From Aquitalea pelogenes (GTDB lineage Bacteria > Pseudomonadota > Gammaproteobacteria > Burkholderiales > Chromobacteriaceae), in assembly GCF_001515305.1 (NCBI RefSeq), contig NZ_LNQV01000006.1, positions 1 through 64,000 on the forward strand: 64,000 nucleotides of DNA. The letters run 5' to 3'. The position numbers and the translations under genes are program-made. The notes beneath the pieces were generated by a model. That model searched no databases, was not told the origin of the DNA, and was given only the letters and a program-made list of their open reading frames with translations. Below are positions 38,482-46,549 of the stretch, one piece after another. The first letter of the stretch is position 1. Every line of letters begins with the position of its first letter.

Positions 38482-39723
38482 TTATGGTAGCCACTGGGAA
38501 ATCTGCAGTCGCTCCTCGTCACTCATTTTTGTTAGATTGGCCAAGGGCATGTATTTACTGGCTACTACTTGTTTGATTTTGGTGTGATGTCTTTGGATAT
38601 CCTGATCATTATCAAGTAGTATGCCTGCCGGCGCGGCACTAAATCCGACTTGCGTGGGCCTTGCTGAATGGCACGAAACGCAGCGCTCTTGCAGGATGCG
38701 ACTGACCATATGGATATTATTGCTTGTAGCAGGCAAGGATTTATTGTCATTGCTATTGCTACTCCTTGTTTCTGTCGGGACTGTTTTGATGTCAGTGGGT
38801 GCCGCTATCATTCCAATGACAAACAAGAGAATTCCACTGGCCGCTGGTAAAGTCAGCATATTCTGACCTTGGTGGCGTAGCACAAAATACTGTCTGATTA
38901 GTGCCCCGGACAGAATGAATAGCGTCATGATGAACCACGATGCCTCATTACTGTAAGCAAAGGCATAGTGGTTGCTGATCATCAGAAAAACCACAGGTAG
39001 TGTAAAGTAGGTATTGTGTACAGACCGTTGTTTTCCTCGCTTACCATCTAGTGGGTTGGGTTGTTCTCCGGAGTTAAGTGCTTTTACCATTCTTCGCTGA
39101 CCTGGAATGATCCAGAAGAATACATTTGCAGACATACATGTTGCCATGACTGCTCCTGTCAGAAGGAATGCAGCACGCCCTTGAAATACATGACTGCTGA
39201 AGTACGCGACTCCTGACATCAGAATTGCAACAGCGATGCTCAAGAGACCATCTCTTTGCATTTCTGGACTTATTCGGCGGCATAACTCGTCGTAAAGCAG
39301 CCATCCAACAATAAGTAATGCAAGTGCAGCTACACCGGCTTCTCCTGGGGTCAATACTGCTGCCCAAGCCCAGGGGCTTGCCGGATTAACCAGATAGACA
39401 GAAGCATTGCTCAGGTATAACAAGCAGAACAAGGCAAAGCCTGAAAGCCAAGTAGTGTAAGACTTCCAGAATGACCAGTGTAGCTTTTCATCTAAAGGGA
39501 AAGGAGGGTGGGTCAGATATTTCTGATTGTGGTAGAAACCACCACCGTGTACCGATGACATTTCACCAATCAAATCATAGCGTGAATCCTTTTCTTCATT
39601 TGGCTTTGTCAGGCTGTTGTCTAGCATGACGAAGTAAATTGATTCACCGATCCAGGCAATGGCGGCAATGACATGCAACCAGCGTAGCAGCAGGTTGCCA
39701 AACTCCGTGAGATAGCTTTCCAT
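38482..39723 (-). CDS. puuD: Membrane-bound cytochrome c-type urate oxidase PuuD
   Basis: The 413-aa protein matches PuuD (urate hydroxylase), which oxidises urate to 5-hydroxyisourate. The N-terminal part (about 10-320) has around eight membrane segments, with LLLRWLHVIAAIAWIGESIYF first. The C-terminal part is a periplasmic cytochrome c with the heme motif CVSCH and a later YMPLANLTKMS that can supply the methionine ligand. Electrons would pass to the respiratory chain, so no hydrogen peroxide is made. The start at 39723 follows AGGA. It is second in an operon after hiuH. Confidence 0.92.
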   Translation of the reverse strand: MESYLTEFGNLLLRWLHVIAAIAWIGESIYFVMLDNSLTKPNEEKDSRYDLIGEMSSVHGGGFYHNQKYLTHPPFPLDEKLHWSFWKSYTTWLSGFALFCLLYLSNASVYLVNPASPWAWAAVLTPGEAGVAALALLIVGWLLYDELCRRISPEMQRDGLLSIAVAILMSGVAYFSSHVFQGRAAFLLTGAVMATCMSANVFFWIIPGQRRMVKALNSGEQPNPLDGKRGKQRSVHNTYFTLPVVFLMISNHYAFAYSNEASWFIMTLFILSGALIRQYFVLRHQGQNMLTLPAASGILLFVIGMIAAPTDIKTVPTETRSSNSNDNKSLPATSNNIHMVSRILQERCVSCHSARPTQVGFSAAPAGILLDNDQDIQRHHTKIKQVVASKYMPLANLTKMSDEERLQISQWLP

Positions 39724-39752
39724 AAGTTTTTTCCTGATAGAAAGAATGGTAG

Positions 39753-40106
39753 TCAGCTGCCGCGGTAAGTTGAGTACGTCCATGGTGTGACAATTAGTGG
39801 GACATGATAATTTTGACTGGTGTCGGCAATACCAAAGCGCAGTATTACACGGTCTATAAAACTGGGCTGAGTCAGTTTTACGCCTTGCGCAATAAAGTAA
39901 TCACCTGCATAAAAGATCAGTTCGTAGATGCCGACTTTCATCTCATCACTGTTCAATAAAGCCTTGCTGCTCCGACCATTCTCATCGGTATGCTGCTGAC
40001 ACAGCAGGCTCCGTTTTTCTTCTGTTACACGGTATAGCTCGAAGTACATCCCCTTTGCGGCCCGACCATGCATGGTGTCCAAAACATGTGTGGAAATATG
40101 TCCCAT
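39753..40106 (-). CDS. hiuH: 5-hydroxyisourate hydrolase (transthyretin-like)
   Basis: The 117-aa protein hydrolyses 5-hydroxyisourate to OHCU, the step after PuuD. It has the N-terminal HISTHVLDTMHGRAAKGM with the conserved histidines, and the C-terminal YRGS signature that separates HIU hydrolases from transthyretin. There is no signal peptide. The ATG follows AGGAGA. The order hiuH-puuD on one transcript puts consecutive enzymes together. Confidence 0.95.
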   Translation of the reverse strand: MGHISTHVLDTMHGRAAKGMYFELYRVTEEKRSLLCQQHTDENGRSSKALLNSDEMKVGIYELIFYAGDYFIAQGVKLTQPSFIDRVILRFGIADTSQNYHVPLIVTPWTYSTYRGS

Positions 40107-40747
40107 TATTGTCTCCTGGGTAAGAAAGTCCTGTCTTTTAGTTCAGCTTGAATTCATTTTTTAGGATTGTTGTAAAGCATGAATCTGGCGATATTGTTTT
40201 GTTTTTGTGGTAATTGTCAATATTTGAATGAAGGTGCATGCCATGTTGTAGCAATTGGAAAAGTGAAACACCATCCTTTTTGATGAGTAAGTAAATTCTT
40301 CCCTTCAATGGCACTATCTCTTATCCGGTTTGGCGTAAATGCCGATAGGCTATGAGCAGCGCGCTTATCCTTGAAAGCTTGTGATGGTGTGATTTTATTC
40401 TGTGAGTTGGTCTGAAGCTGTACTTTCAGACATGTTTATCCCGTTGGGAGCTACGGTACGCTTGGGATTGATGAATCGAAACCGAGTAGATGATCAATTT
40501 GCTACATTCGGTGCGAAATCCATGCGGAGAATGCAGGGGGGAGGTCGTGGATGTGTTGACAGTGGTGTTGATAAATACGAAGTGCGTCAGCGTATCAATA
40601 CTTATAGGTAGTTATAGCAACTGGTGTGGATTAATGTATTCAGAATCGGGATGATTGGATGTAAATGTTAGTATCGCGTTTGAGTGTGTCGATCCTTTTT
40701 GTTTTGTCGAGGATGTCAGTGTATGCCAAGGCGAAGGAGTTCATAGC
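40107..40747. other. 641-base divergent region inside the purine island
   Basis: This long A+T-rich stretch separates hiuH (minus) from puuE (plus). On the minus strand TTGACA (40220-40215), 16 bases and AACAAT (40198-40193) form a candidate hiuH promoter. An inverted pair TTGATA / TATCAA sits at 40568-40573 and 40593-40598. A 69-codon open frame (40402-40611, plus) resembles nothing I know and lacks a good ribosome binding site; it may be chance or a gene remnant. No clear puuE promoter is seen. Confidence 0.45.
40193..40220 (-). promoter_or_regulatory. Candidate promoter of hiuH-puuD
   Basis: Minus-strand TTGACA-N16-AACAAT. The -35 is perfect and the -10 matches four of six. It lies about 87 bases upstream of the hiuH ATG. 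Confidence 0.4.
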
Positions 40748-41686
40748 ATGAAGAGAGATTATCCACGCGATATGGTCGGCTATGGGAAACAGCGCCCACC
40801 GGTGTGTTGGCCAGGCCAGGCCAGAGTGGCAGTTCAATTTGTTCTCAATTATGAGGAAGGTGGAGAAAGTAATGTTCTTCATGGCGATGCCGTTTCAGAG
40901 CAGTTTTTATCAGAAATTGTAGGAGCTGCTGCATATGCGGCACGTCATATGTCGATGGAAAGCTTATACGAATATGGGTCACGTGTTGGAGTATGGCGTA
41001 TTTTGCGTGAATTCGAGCGGCGTGAATTGCCATTGACAGTTTTTGCTGTTGGTATGGCGCTAGAGCGTAATCCGGAAGCTGCAGCTGCATTTGTGGAGCA
41101 AGGTCATGAACTGGCATGTCATGGTTATCGCTGGTTACATTACCAAGATATAGATGTAGGACTGGAGCGAGAGCATATGCAACGTTGTGTTGAAATCGTG
41201 CAGCAATATACCGGTGAGCATCCTGCAGGCTGGTATACGGGAAGAGATAGCCCCAATACGCGACGCTTGGTGGTTGAAGAGGGAGGATTTCTATACGACG
41301 CGGATAATTATGGTGACGAATTACCCTTTTGGACCGAAGTGCGTTTGCACAATGGGGAATGCAAACCTCATCTGGTGCTGCCATATACGCTGGATGCTAA
41401 CGATATGCGCTTTGTTTCCCCGCAAGGGTTCAATACAAGCAAGCACTTTTATCAGTACCTCAAAGACAGTTTTGATGTGCTGTATGCCGAAGGTGAATCA
41501 TCCCCGGCAATGCTGTCGATTGGTTTGCACTGCCGCTTGATCGGGCGGCCTGGTCGCTTCGCTGCGCTACAAAAATTTCTTGATTACGTTCAACAGCATC
41601 AATGGGTATGGATATGCCGCCGCGTTGATATTGCCCGCCACTGGGTACGCCATCATCCTTATTCTGCGCGGGAGGTATGCCCATGA
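40748..41686 (+). CDS. puuE: Allantoinase PuuE, polysaccharide-deacetylase type
   Basis: The 312-aa protein resembles PuuE, a cofactor-independent allantoinase of the NodB/polysaccharide deacetylase family that converts allantoin to allantoate. It has RDMVGYGKQRPPVCWPGQARVAVQFVL at the N-terminus, a family-typical YEEGGE segment, CHGYRWLHY and the loop GWYTGRDSPNTRRL. It is unrelated to the amidohydrolase AllB. The ATG at 40748 follows GAAGGAG. The stop overlaps uraD. Confidence 0.93.
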   Translation: MKRDYPRDMVGYGKQRPPVCWPGQARVAVQFVLNYEEGGESNVLHGDAVSEQFLSEIVGAAAYAARHMSMESLYEYGSRVGVWRILREFERRELPLTVFAVGMALERNPEAAAAFVEQGHELACHGYRWLHYQDIDVGLEREHMQRCVEIVQQYTGEHPAGWYTGRDSPNTRRLVVEEGGFLYDADNYGDELPFWTEVRLHNGECKPHLVLPYTLDANDMRFVSPQGFNTSKHFYQYLKDSFDVLYAEGESSPAMLSIGLHCRLIGRPGRFAALQKFLDYVQQHQWVWICRRVDIARHWVRHHPYSAREVCP

Positions 41687-42213
41687 AACCTCGCATGACA
41701 CTAGAGTTATTGAACCAACTGCCGTTTGATGATTTTGTTGATGCACTTGGTGGGGTATTCGAACACTCTCCCTGGGTGGCCGAACGTACTGCTGCTTTGC
41801 GTCCGTTTCATTCGGTGATGGAACTGGCTGCAGTAATGAGCGCCGAAGTGGAAAAGGCAGGCTACGGCCCGCAGATCGCGTTGATCAGAGCACACCCGGA
41901 GTTGGCAGGCAAAGCTGCAGTTCGTGGTGAATTGACCCGGGAGTCCTCGGAAGAGCAGGTGGGAGCTGGGCTGGATCAATGTTCACCCGAAGAGTTCGCC
42001 CGGCTGCATCATCTTAATCAGGCTTATCAGGCTAAATTCGGGTTTCCTTTCATTCTTGCCGTTCGTGGATATGACCGAATGGGAATTCTCCGTGAGTTTG
42101 AACGACGTTTGGGATCTGAAGTTGAAGAAGAACGTCGTGAGTGCTTGAAGCAAATATACCGCATTGCACGTTTACGCTTGGAGGCCATGTTTCCTGAGGA
42201 TGTTGCTCGATGA
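41683..42213 (+). CDS. uraD: OHCU decarboxylase UraD
   Basis: The 176-aa enzyme decarboxylates 2-oxo-4-hydroxy-4-carboxy-5-ureidoimidazoline to S-allantoin. The conserved histidine is in RAHPELAGK (about His71), and the family segment FGFPFILAVRGYDRMGILREFERRL is intact. I chose the ATG at 41683 because GGAGG (41671-41675) is seven bases upstream; the ATG at 41677 is too close. It overlaps puuE and the LysE gene by four bases on each side, so the three are translationally coupled. Confidence 0.95.
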   Translation: MKPRMTLELLNQLPFDDFVDALGGVFEHSPWVAERTAALRPFHSVMELAAVMSAEVEKAGYGPQIALIRAHPELAGKAAVRGELTRESSEEQVGAGLDQCSPEEFARLHHLNQAYQAKFGFPFILAVRGYDRMGILREFERRLGSEVEEERRECLKQIYRIARLRLEAMFPEDVAR

Positions 42214-42836
42214 CTGCTGAGATGTTGGTCTTGTACCTGTTAGCCATTACGGTAGTGATTGCTGTGCCGGGCCCCTTGTCTCTTTTCATGGTCGGTAACG
42301 CAGTTCAATACGGTGTATGGCGGAGTTGGCCAGGTTTTGTTGGAGGAGTTCTGGCCTCGGTCAGTTTGTTACTGTTGTCTGCACTAGGGATTGGCTCCCT
42401 GTTATTGACATCTCCTTCTATGTTTTTGCTATTGCAGCTGTTTGGGGCTTGCTATTTGTTATATCTGGGGTTGCGAACATGGCAAGGAAGAATGAAATCT
42501 ATTCAGGTGGAAATGAGTGGCCCGCCGATTGGCACTGAGCTCTTTTCCAAAGCCTTTCTGCTTGGTATCAGTAATCCAAAAGATATTGTGTTTTTTTTGG
42601 CACTTTTGCCACAGTTTTTGGTATCAACGCAACCACTGTTTCCTCAACTTGTATGGATGATTGTTGGGTGGATGGTTGTGGATTTTTTTTGCAAGTTTGG
42701 CTATGGATTGTTGGCTAATTACTTGCTGTCCAAGATGGCTGGTCTTCGTAAGTTCTTTCTCGCTGTTTCAGCTTTATGTTTTTTCTCTATTGGTGTAGTC
42801 CTGCTCGTACAAACCGTAGCACATACTGTTCATTAA
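42210..42836 (+). CDS. LysE/RhtB-family exporter within the purine operon
   Basis: The 208-aa membrane protein of the LysE/RhtB amino acid exporter family has about six hydrophobic segments, the N-terminal signature AVPGPLSLFMVGNAVQYGVWRSW and the central ISNPKDIVFFLALLPQF. Family members export amino acids and related small molecules. Overlapping ATGA with uraD couples its translation to purine breakdown enzymes, so its cargo may be a pathway product or an amino acid formed from released nitrogen; this is inference only. Confidence 0.88.
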   Translation: MTAEMLVLYLLAITVVIAVPGPLSLFMVGNAVQYGVWRSWPGFVGGVLASVSLLLLSALGIGSLLLTSPSMFLLLQLFGACYLLYLGLRTWQGRMKSIQVEMSGPPIGTELFSKAFLLGISNPKDIVFFLALLPQFLVSTQPLFPQLVWMIVGWMVVDFFCKFGYGLLANYLLSKMAGLRKFFLAVSALCFFSIGVVLLVQTVAHTVH

Positions 42837-42874
42837 AATAGTTTTTTTAATATTGATAATAAAGGAGAGACATC

Positions 42875-43918
42875 ATGAGCATTAATTCCCAGCATGAATT
42901 TACTGTGCTACATGCCGCGACTGTAGAGTTGCCCGATTATGCCCGTCACTATGTGAATCTGGCAGATGCTGATTTTGGAGCCAAGGTTGTACACTGTTCT
43001 GATGAATGGTTTGCCCCAGCTGAGCGTATGTTGCAGTCAGCATCACCTGTGTTTTTGGTAGGCAAGTTTGACGATCATGGGAAATGGATGGATGGCTGGG
43101 AGACGCAGCGTCGCCGTAATGGAGGACATGACCATGCTGTCATTCAATTGGGTTTGCCAGGCGTAATCAAAGGGATTGATATTGATACCAGTCATTTTAC
43201 TGGTAATTTCCCACCCGCATCAGTGCTGGAAGCCTGCTATTCCGATGGAGTGCCCGACGAAAATACGCAATGGACAACGCTTATTCCCGCAGTATCTATA
43301 CGCGGTAATGCGCACCATTTTTTTGCCATTGATGAAGCCCGTGTCTGGACTCATGTTCGTTTGAATATTTATCCTGATGGTGGTGTGGCACGACTACGTG
43401 TTTATGGAGAGGTTCATATCGACTGGAGCAGTAAGGATAAAAGTGCTTTATATGAAGTATCTGCTCTGCAACAGGGTGGGCGTGTTCTTGCATATAACGA
43501 TGCTCATTTTGGTGTGCCATTTAGATTGATTATGCCGGGCAGAGGAGTAAATATGGGGGATGGGTGGGAAACCCGGCGTCGGCGAGAACCCGGAAATGAC
43601 TGGTGTATTGTAAAGCTTGGACATGCGGCAGTGATCGAACGTATTGAAGTTGATACCGCTCATTTCAAGGGTAACTATCCCGATAGTGTTTCCATTCAGG
43701 CTGCATTGGTTAGACAGGGGACAGAGCAGTCTATTGTGACCCAGGCAATGTTTTGGGAAACTTTACTGCCAGAACAAAAAATGACCATGGATGCCCAGCA
43801 CTTTTTTGATCGAGAATATATCCGTTCTTTAGGCCCAGTCAATCATGTACGCTTGAATATTTTTCCTGATGGAGGAGTCAGTCGTTTACGTATTTTTGGT
43901 CGTTTGGCAAGTGAGTAA
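42875..43918 (+). CDS. alc: Allantoicase
   Basis: The 347-aa enzyme hydrolyses allantoate to ureidoglycolate and urea. It is built from two homologous jelly-roll repeats (about 25-185 and 200-345), each with GWETxRRR, a DTxHFxGN segment and VRLNIxPDGGVxRLR. AAGGAGAG precedes the ATG. Codon choice is A+T-leaning compared with housekeeping genes nearby. Confidence 0.95.
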   Translation: MSINSQHEFTVLHAATVELPDYARHYVNLADADFGAKVVHCSDEWFAPAERMLQSASPVFLVGKFDDHGKWMDGWETQRRRNGGHDHAVIQLGLPGVIKGIDIDTSHFTGNFPPASVLEACYSDGVPDENTQWTTLIPAVSIRGNAHHFFAIDEARVWTHVRLNIYPDGGVARLRVYGEVHIDWSSKDKSALYEVSALQQGGRVLAYNDAHFGVPFRLIMPGRGVNMGDGWETRRRREPGNDWCIVKLGHAAVIERIEVDTAHFKGNYPDSVSIQAALVRQGTEQSIVTQAMFWETLLPEQKMTMDAQHFFDREYIRSLGPVNHVRLNIFPDGGVSRLRIFGRLASE

Positions 43919-43949
43919 AGTCAATAAAATATGAGTGAGGAGAGTTATT

Positions 43950-44453
43950 ATGGCTTTGCTTAATTTGGAAATGCTGACCAAAGAAGCATTTGCACCATTC
44001 GGTAATGTAATTGAAATAACGGGTAGTGATTGGTTTCCTATCAATAATGGTAGTACGCGTCGTTATCACAAGCTTGGTCTGGTCGATATTTGCGGGGAGG
44101 ATGGTTTGCCTGCCATCAGTATGGCACGAGGTGTCGCATTTGATTTTCCGCTTAGTATAAGTATGCTGGAGCGGCATCCTTTAGGTAGCCAGTCATTCAT
44201 TCCTTGTAATGGCGTTTCATTTGTCGTGGTAGTTGCTCCCAGCTTGCCTGATGGAATGCCAGACGAGCGTGGTTTGCGTGCCTTTCATGCCAAATCCGAT
44301 CAGGGTGTTAACTATTTTCGGAATTGTTGGCACCACCCATTGATCAGCTTGCAGCAAGAAGGCGATTTCATTGTGGTTGACCGTGTAGGCAGTGGTCACA
44401 ACTGTGATGAAGTGATGCTCTCACAACAATACCGAATCGAAGCTTCCCTCTAA
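43950..44453 (+). CDS. allA: Ureidoglycolate lyase AllA
   Basis: The 167-aa cupin-like enzyme splits ureidoglycolate into glyoxylate and urea. It shows the family N-terminus LTKEAFAPFGNVIE, FHAKSDQGVNYFRNCWHHPLI near the middle, and VVDRVGSGHNCDEV at the end. The start at 43950 follows GAGGAGAG. Its glyoxylate product is the substrate of Gcl encoded upstream, closing the pathway. Confidence 0.94.
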   Translation: MALLNLEMLTKEAFAPFGNVIEITGSDWFPINNGSTRRYHKLGLVDICGEDGLPAISMARGVAFDFPLSISMLERHPLGSQSFIPCNGVSFVVVVAPSLPDGMPDERGLRAFHAKSDQGVNYFRNCWHHPLISLQQEGDFIVVDRVGSGHNCDEVMLSQQYRIEASL

Positions 44454-44584
44454 TTTATTTGCCTGATTTTGCTATTTTCCTTGTTGCCGAGGCAACTGGG
44501 CGGCCCGGTCATGCTCGTATTTTGCTGGTTTCATCGGTGGACTACACAAGTCATACGGCATGAGCGATGCACAGGAGAGATCTG

Positions 44585-45940
44585 ATGAGCGTAATAAAAC
44601 CCATTCATCCGGTGGATGAAAAGCTGCCATTTCTACAGTTATTTACTCTTGGACTACAACATGTTTTGGTGATGTATGCTGGAGCAGTGGCTGTCCCGCT
44701 GATTGTTGGAGGTGCTGTCGGTCTACCCAAGGAGCAAGTCGCATTCTTGGTGAGTGCCGATTTGTTCTGTTGTGGCTTGGTTACCTTGTTGCAATGTCTG
44801 GGTATCAAGGGTTTCGGTATACGCATGCCTGTCATTATGGCAGTTACATTTGCCACGGTTGGGCCAATGATTGCGATCGGACAGAACCCTGAGTTAGGTC
44901 TTCCCGGAATTTTCGGGGCAACCATGGCCGCAGGTTTGATATCGCTGTTGCTGGTTCCACTGATCGGCCGTCTGATTCGTTTCTTTCCACCATTGGTCAC
45001 CGGGGTAGTAATTACTTCAATTGGTCTTTCTATTATTGGCGTCGGTATCAATTGGTCGGCAGGTGGGCTCGGTTCTCCTGATTACGGTAGTCCCTTATAT
45101 CTGGGAATTTCGTTGACCGTCCTCGTCTTCATCCTGTTGATCATCCGGTTTGCTTCGGGCTTTCTTGCCAATATTTCCATTCTGCTTGGCTTGGTACTTG
45201 GCTTTGTCATTGCTTTGTTACTGGGAAAAGTTGATTTTAATGGACTGCAGGATGCCAATTGGTTTGCCATGATTCTGCCTTTCAAGTTTGGTGCCCCAAG
45301 ATTTGAACTATGGTCCATCGTCACATTGACAGTGGTGATGCTGATTGTCTTCATCGAATCCATGGGCATGTTTCTGGCACTGGGTGAAATCGTAAATCGC
45401 CCTGTCAAGCGTCAGGATCTGGTACGTGGTTTGCGTGTCGATGCTGTGGGCACCCTGTTTGGTGGCATGTTCAATACGTTCCCGCATACTTCGTTTTCGC
45501 AGAATATCGGACTGGTCAGCATTACCGGTGTGAGTAGCCGCTGGGTGTGCGTGATGTCGGGTTTTATCCTGATTGCTTTCGGGCTGGTACCTAAGATGTC
45601 CATTGTTGTTGCCTCCATTCCTCCCTTCGTACTGGGTGGTGCTGGCATCGTGATGTTTGGCATGGTGCTGGCCACTGGCATCAAGGTGTTATCACGTGTG
45701 GACTTCCATAATCGTTACAACCTCTACATTGTTGCCATCAGTCTGGGTATGGGCATGATTCCAACGGTTGCCAAGGATTTTTTTGGGCAGATGCCCGCAG
45801 GTATGGCACCGCTGTTACATAGCGGTATCTTGTTGGCAAGCTTGACTGCGGTAATCTTGAATGCCTTTTTCAATGGACTTGGGAGTAGCGATCTGACGGA
45901 AGCCAGCTCGACGGAGGTCATGTCTGTACCTGGACACTAA
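44585..45940 (+). CDS. NCS2-family xanthine/urate permease
   Basis: The 451-aa membrane transporter belongs to the nucleobase-cation symporter-2 family, with about 14 hydrophobic segments. It carries the substrate-site Glu in FIESMGMF and the family motif QNIGLVSITGVSSR (Q-N-x-G-x4-T). Subgroup phrases fit xanthine or urate carriers of the UacT/XanQ type rather than uracil carriers, and the urate-degrading neighbours support that. The ATG at 44585 follows AGGAGAG. It directly precedes the XdhC-like gene. Confidence 0.92.
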   Translation: MSVIKPIHPVDEKLPFLQLFTLGLQHVLVMYAGAVAVPLIVGGAVGLPKEQVAFLVSADLFCCGLVTLLQCLGIKGFGIRMPVIMAVTFATVGPMIAIGQNPELGLPGIFGATMAAGLISLLLVPLIGRLIRFFPPLVTGVVITSIGLSIIGVGINWSAGGLGSPDYGSPLYLGISLTVLVFILLIIRFASGFLANISILLGLVLGFVIALLLGKVDFNGLQDANWFAMILPFKFGAPRFELWSIVTLTVVMLIVFIESMGMFLALGEIVNRPVKRQDLVRGLRVDAVGTLFGGMFNTFPHTSFSQNIGLVSITGVSSRWVCVMSGFILIAFGLVPKMSIVVASIPPFVLGGAGIVMFGMVLATGIKVLSRVDFHNRYNLYIVAISLGMGMIPTVAKDFFGQMPAGMAPLLHSGILLASLTAVILNAFFNGLGSSDLTEASSTEVMSVPGH

Positions 45941-45949
45941 GTGCTTGAT

Positions 45950-46414
45950 ATGGCTCCCAGCACGATGCAGGTGGTGTTGTGTGGAGCAGGCCCTGTCGGT
46001 CGGGCGGTGATTCGTTTGCTGGGCGAACTGCCTTGCACCGTATATTGGCTGGATCATCGCCCGTCAATTTTTCCCGAGGAGTTGGCTTGCAATATTCACC
46101 CTGTGGCAGGCGGCGTCGAGCAGATGTGCAATTTGCCTGCCAATGCTTGCTGGCTGGTGATGACTGATGACGATTTGCTTGATTTCGACTGGGTCGAGCA
46201 GATTTTGCTGCGCGGAGATGCACGCTTTATCGGCTTGCTGGGATGTCGTGGCAAACTGGCCAGTTTCAATTTGCGCCTGATCAATCGAGTACCCCTTGGG
46301 TGTATCGCCAGTGTTCACTGCCCTTTGGGAATAGAAGGGATCAACAGTCAACAACCAGCGATAATGGCAATTTCCATCGTGGCGCAGCTTATGCAGCGAC
46401 TGAAGCCGGACTGA
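45950..46414 (+). CDS. Stand-alone XdhC C-terminal (Rossmann) domain protein
   Basis: The roughly 154-aa product matches only the C-terminal Rossmann-fold half of XdhC: nucleotide motif VVLCGAGPVGRAVIRLL, VYWLDHRPSIFPEEL, FIGLLGCRGKLASF and HCPLGIEGINSQQPAIMAISIVAQLM. Full XdhC, which sulfurates and inserts the molybdenum cofactor of xanthine dehydrogenase, also has an N-terminal CoxI-type domain, which is absent here. Nothing upstream encodes it, since the permease ends at 45940. A GTG at 45941 would add three residues. No xdhA or xdhB is nearby. Confidence 0.82.
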   Translation: MAPSTMQVVLCGAGPVGRAVIRLLGELPCTVYWLDHRPSIFPEELACNIHPVAGGVEQMCNLPANACWLVMTDDDLLDFDWVEQILLRGDARFIGLLGCRGKLASFNLRLINRVPLGCIASVHCPLGIEGINSQQPAIMAISIVAQLMQRLKPD

Positions 46415-46483
46415 TTCGATATCTTGCTGCGTGAGCGTTGCCTGTCCACACAGACAATCCTGACCATTGCTGTGTTGAGGGTA

Positions 46484-46510
46484 TTGAAATCGGCTGGCTT
46501 GTCCCTATCT
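46484..46510 (+). promoter_or_regulatory. Sigma-32-type heat-shock promoter of htpG
   Basis: TTGAAA (46484-46489), 13 bases, CCCTATCT (46503-46510), against the sigma-32 pattern CTTGAAA-N13/14-CCCCATnT. The start would be near 46517, about 33 bases before the htpG ATG. Confidence 0.65.
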
Positions 46511-46549
46511 GTCTGCTCACTGTTACCCAACCACTGATGAATAGAGACC

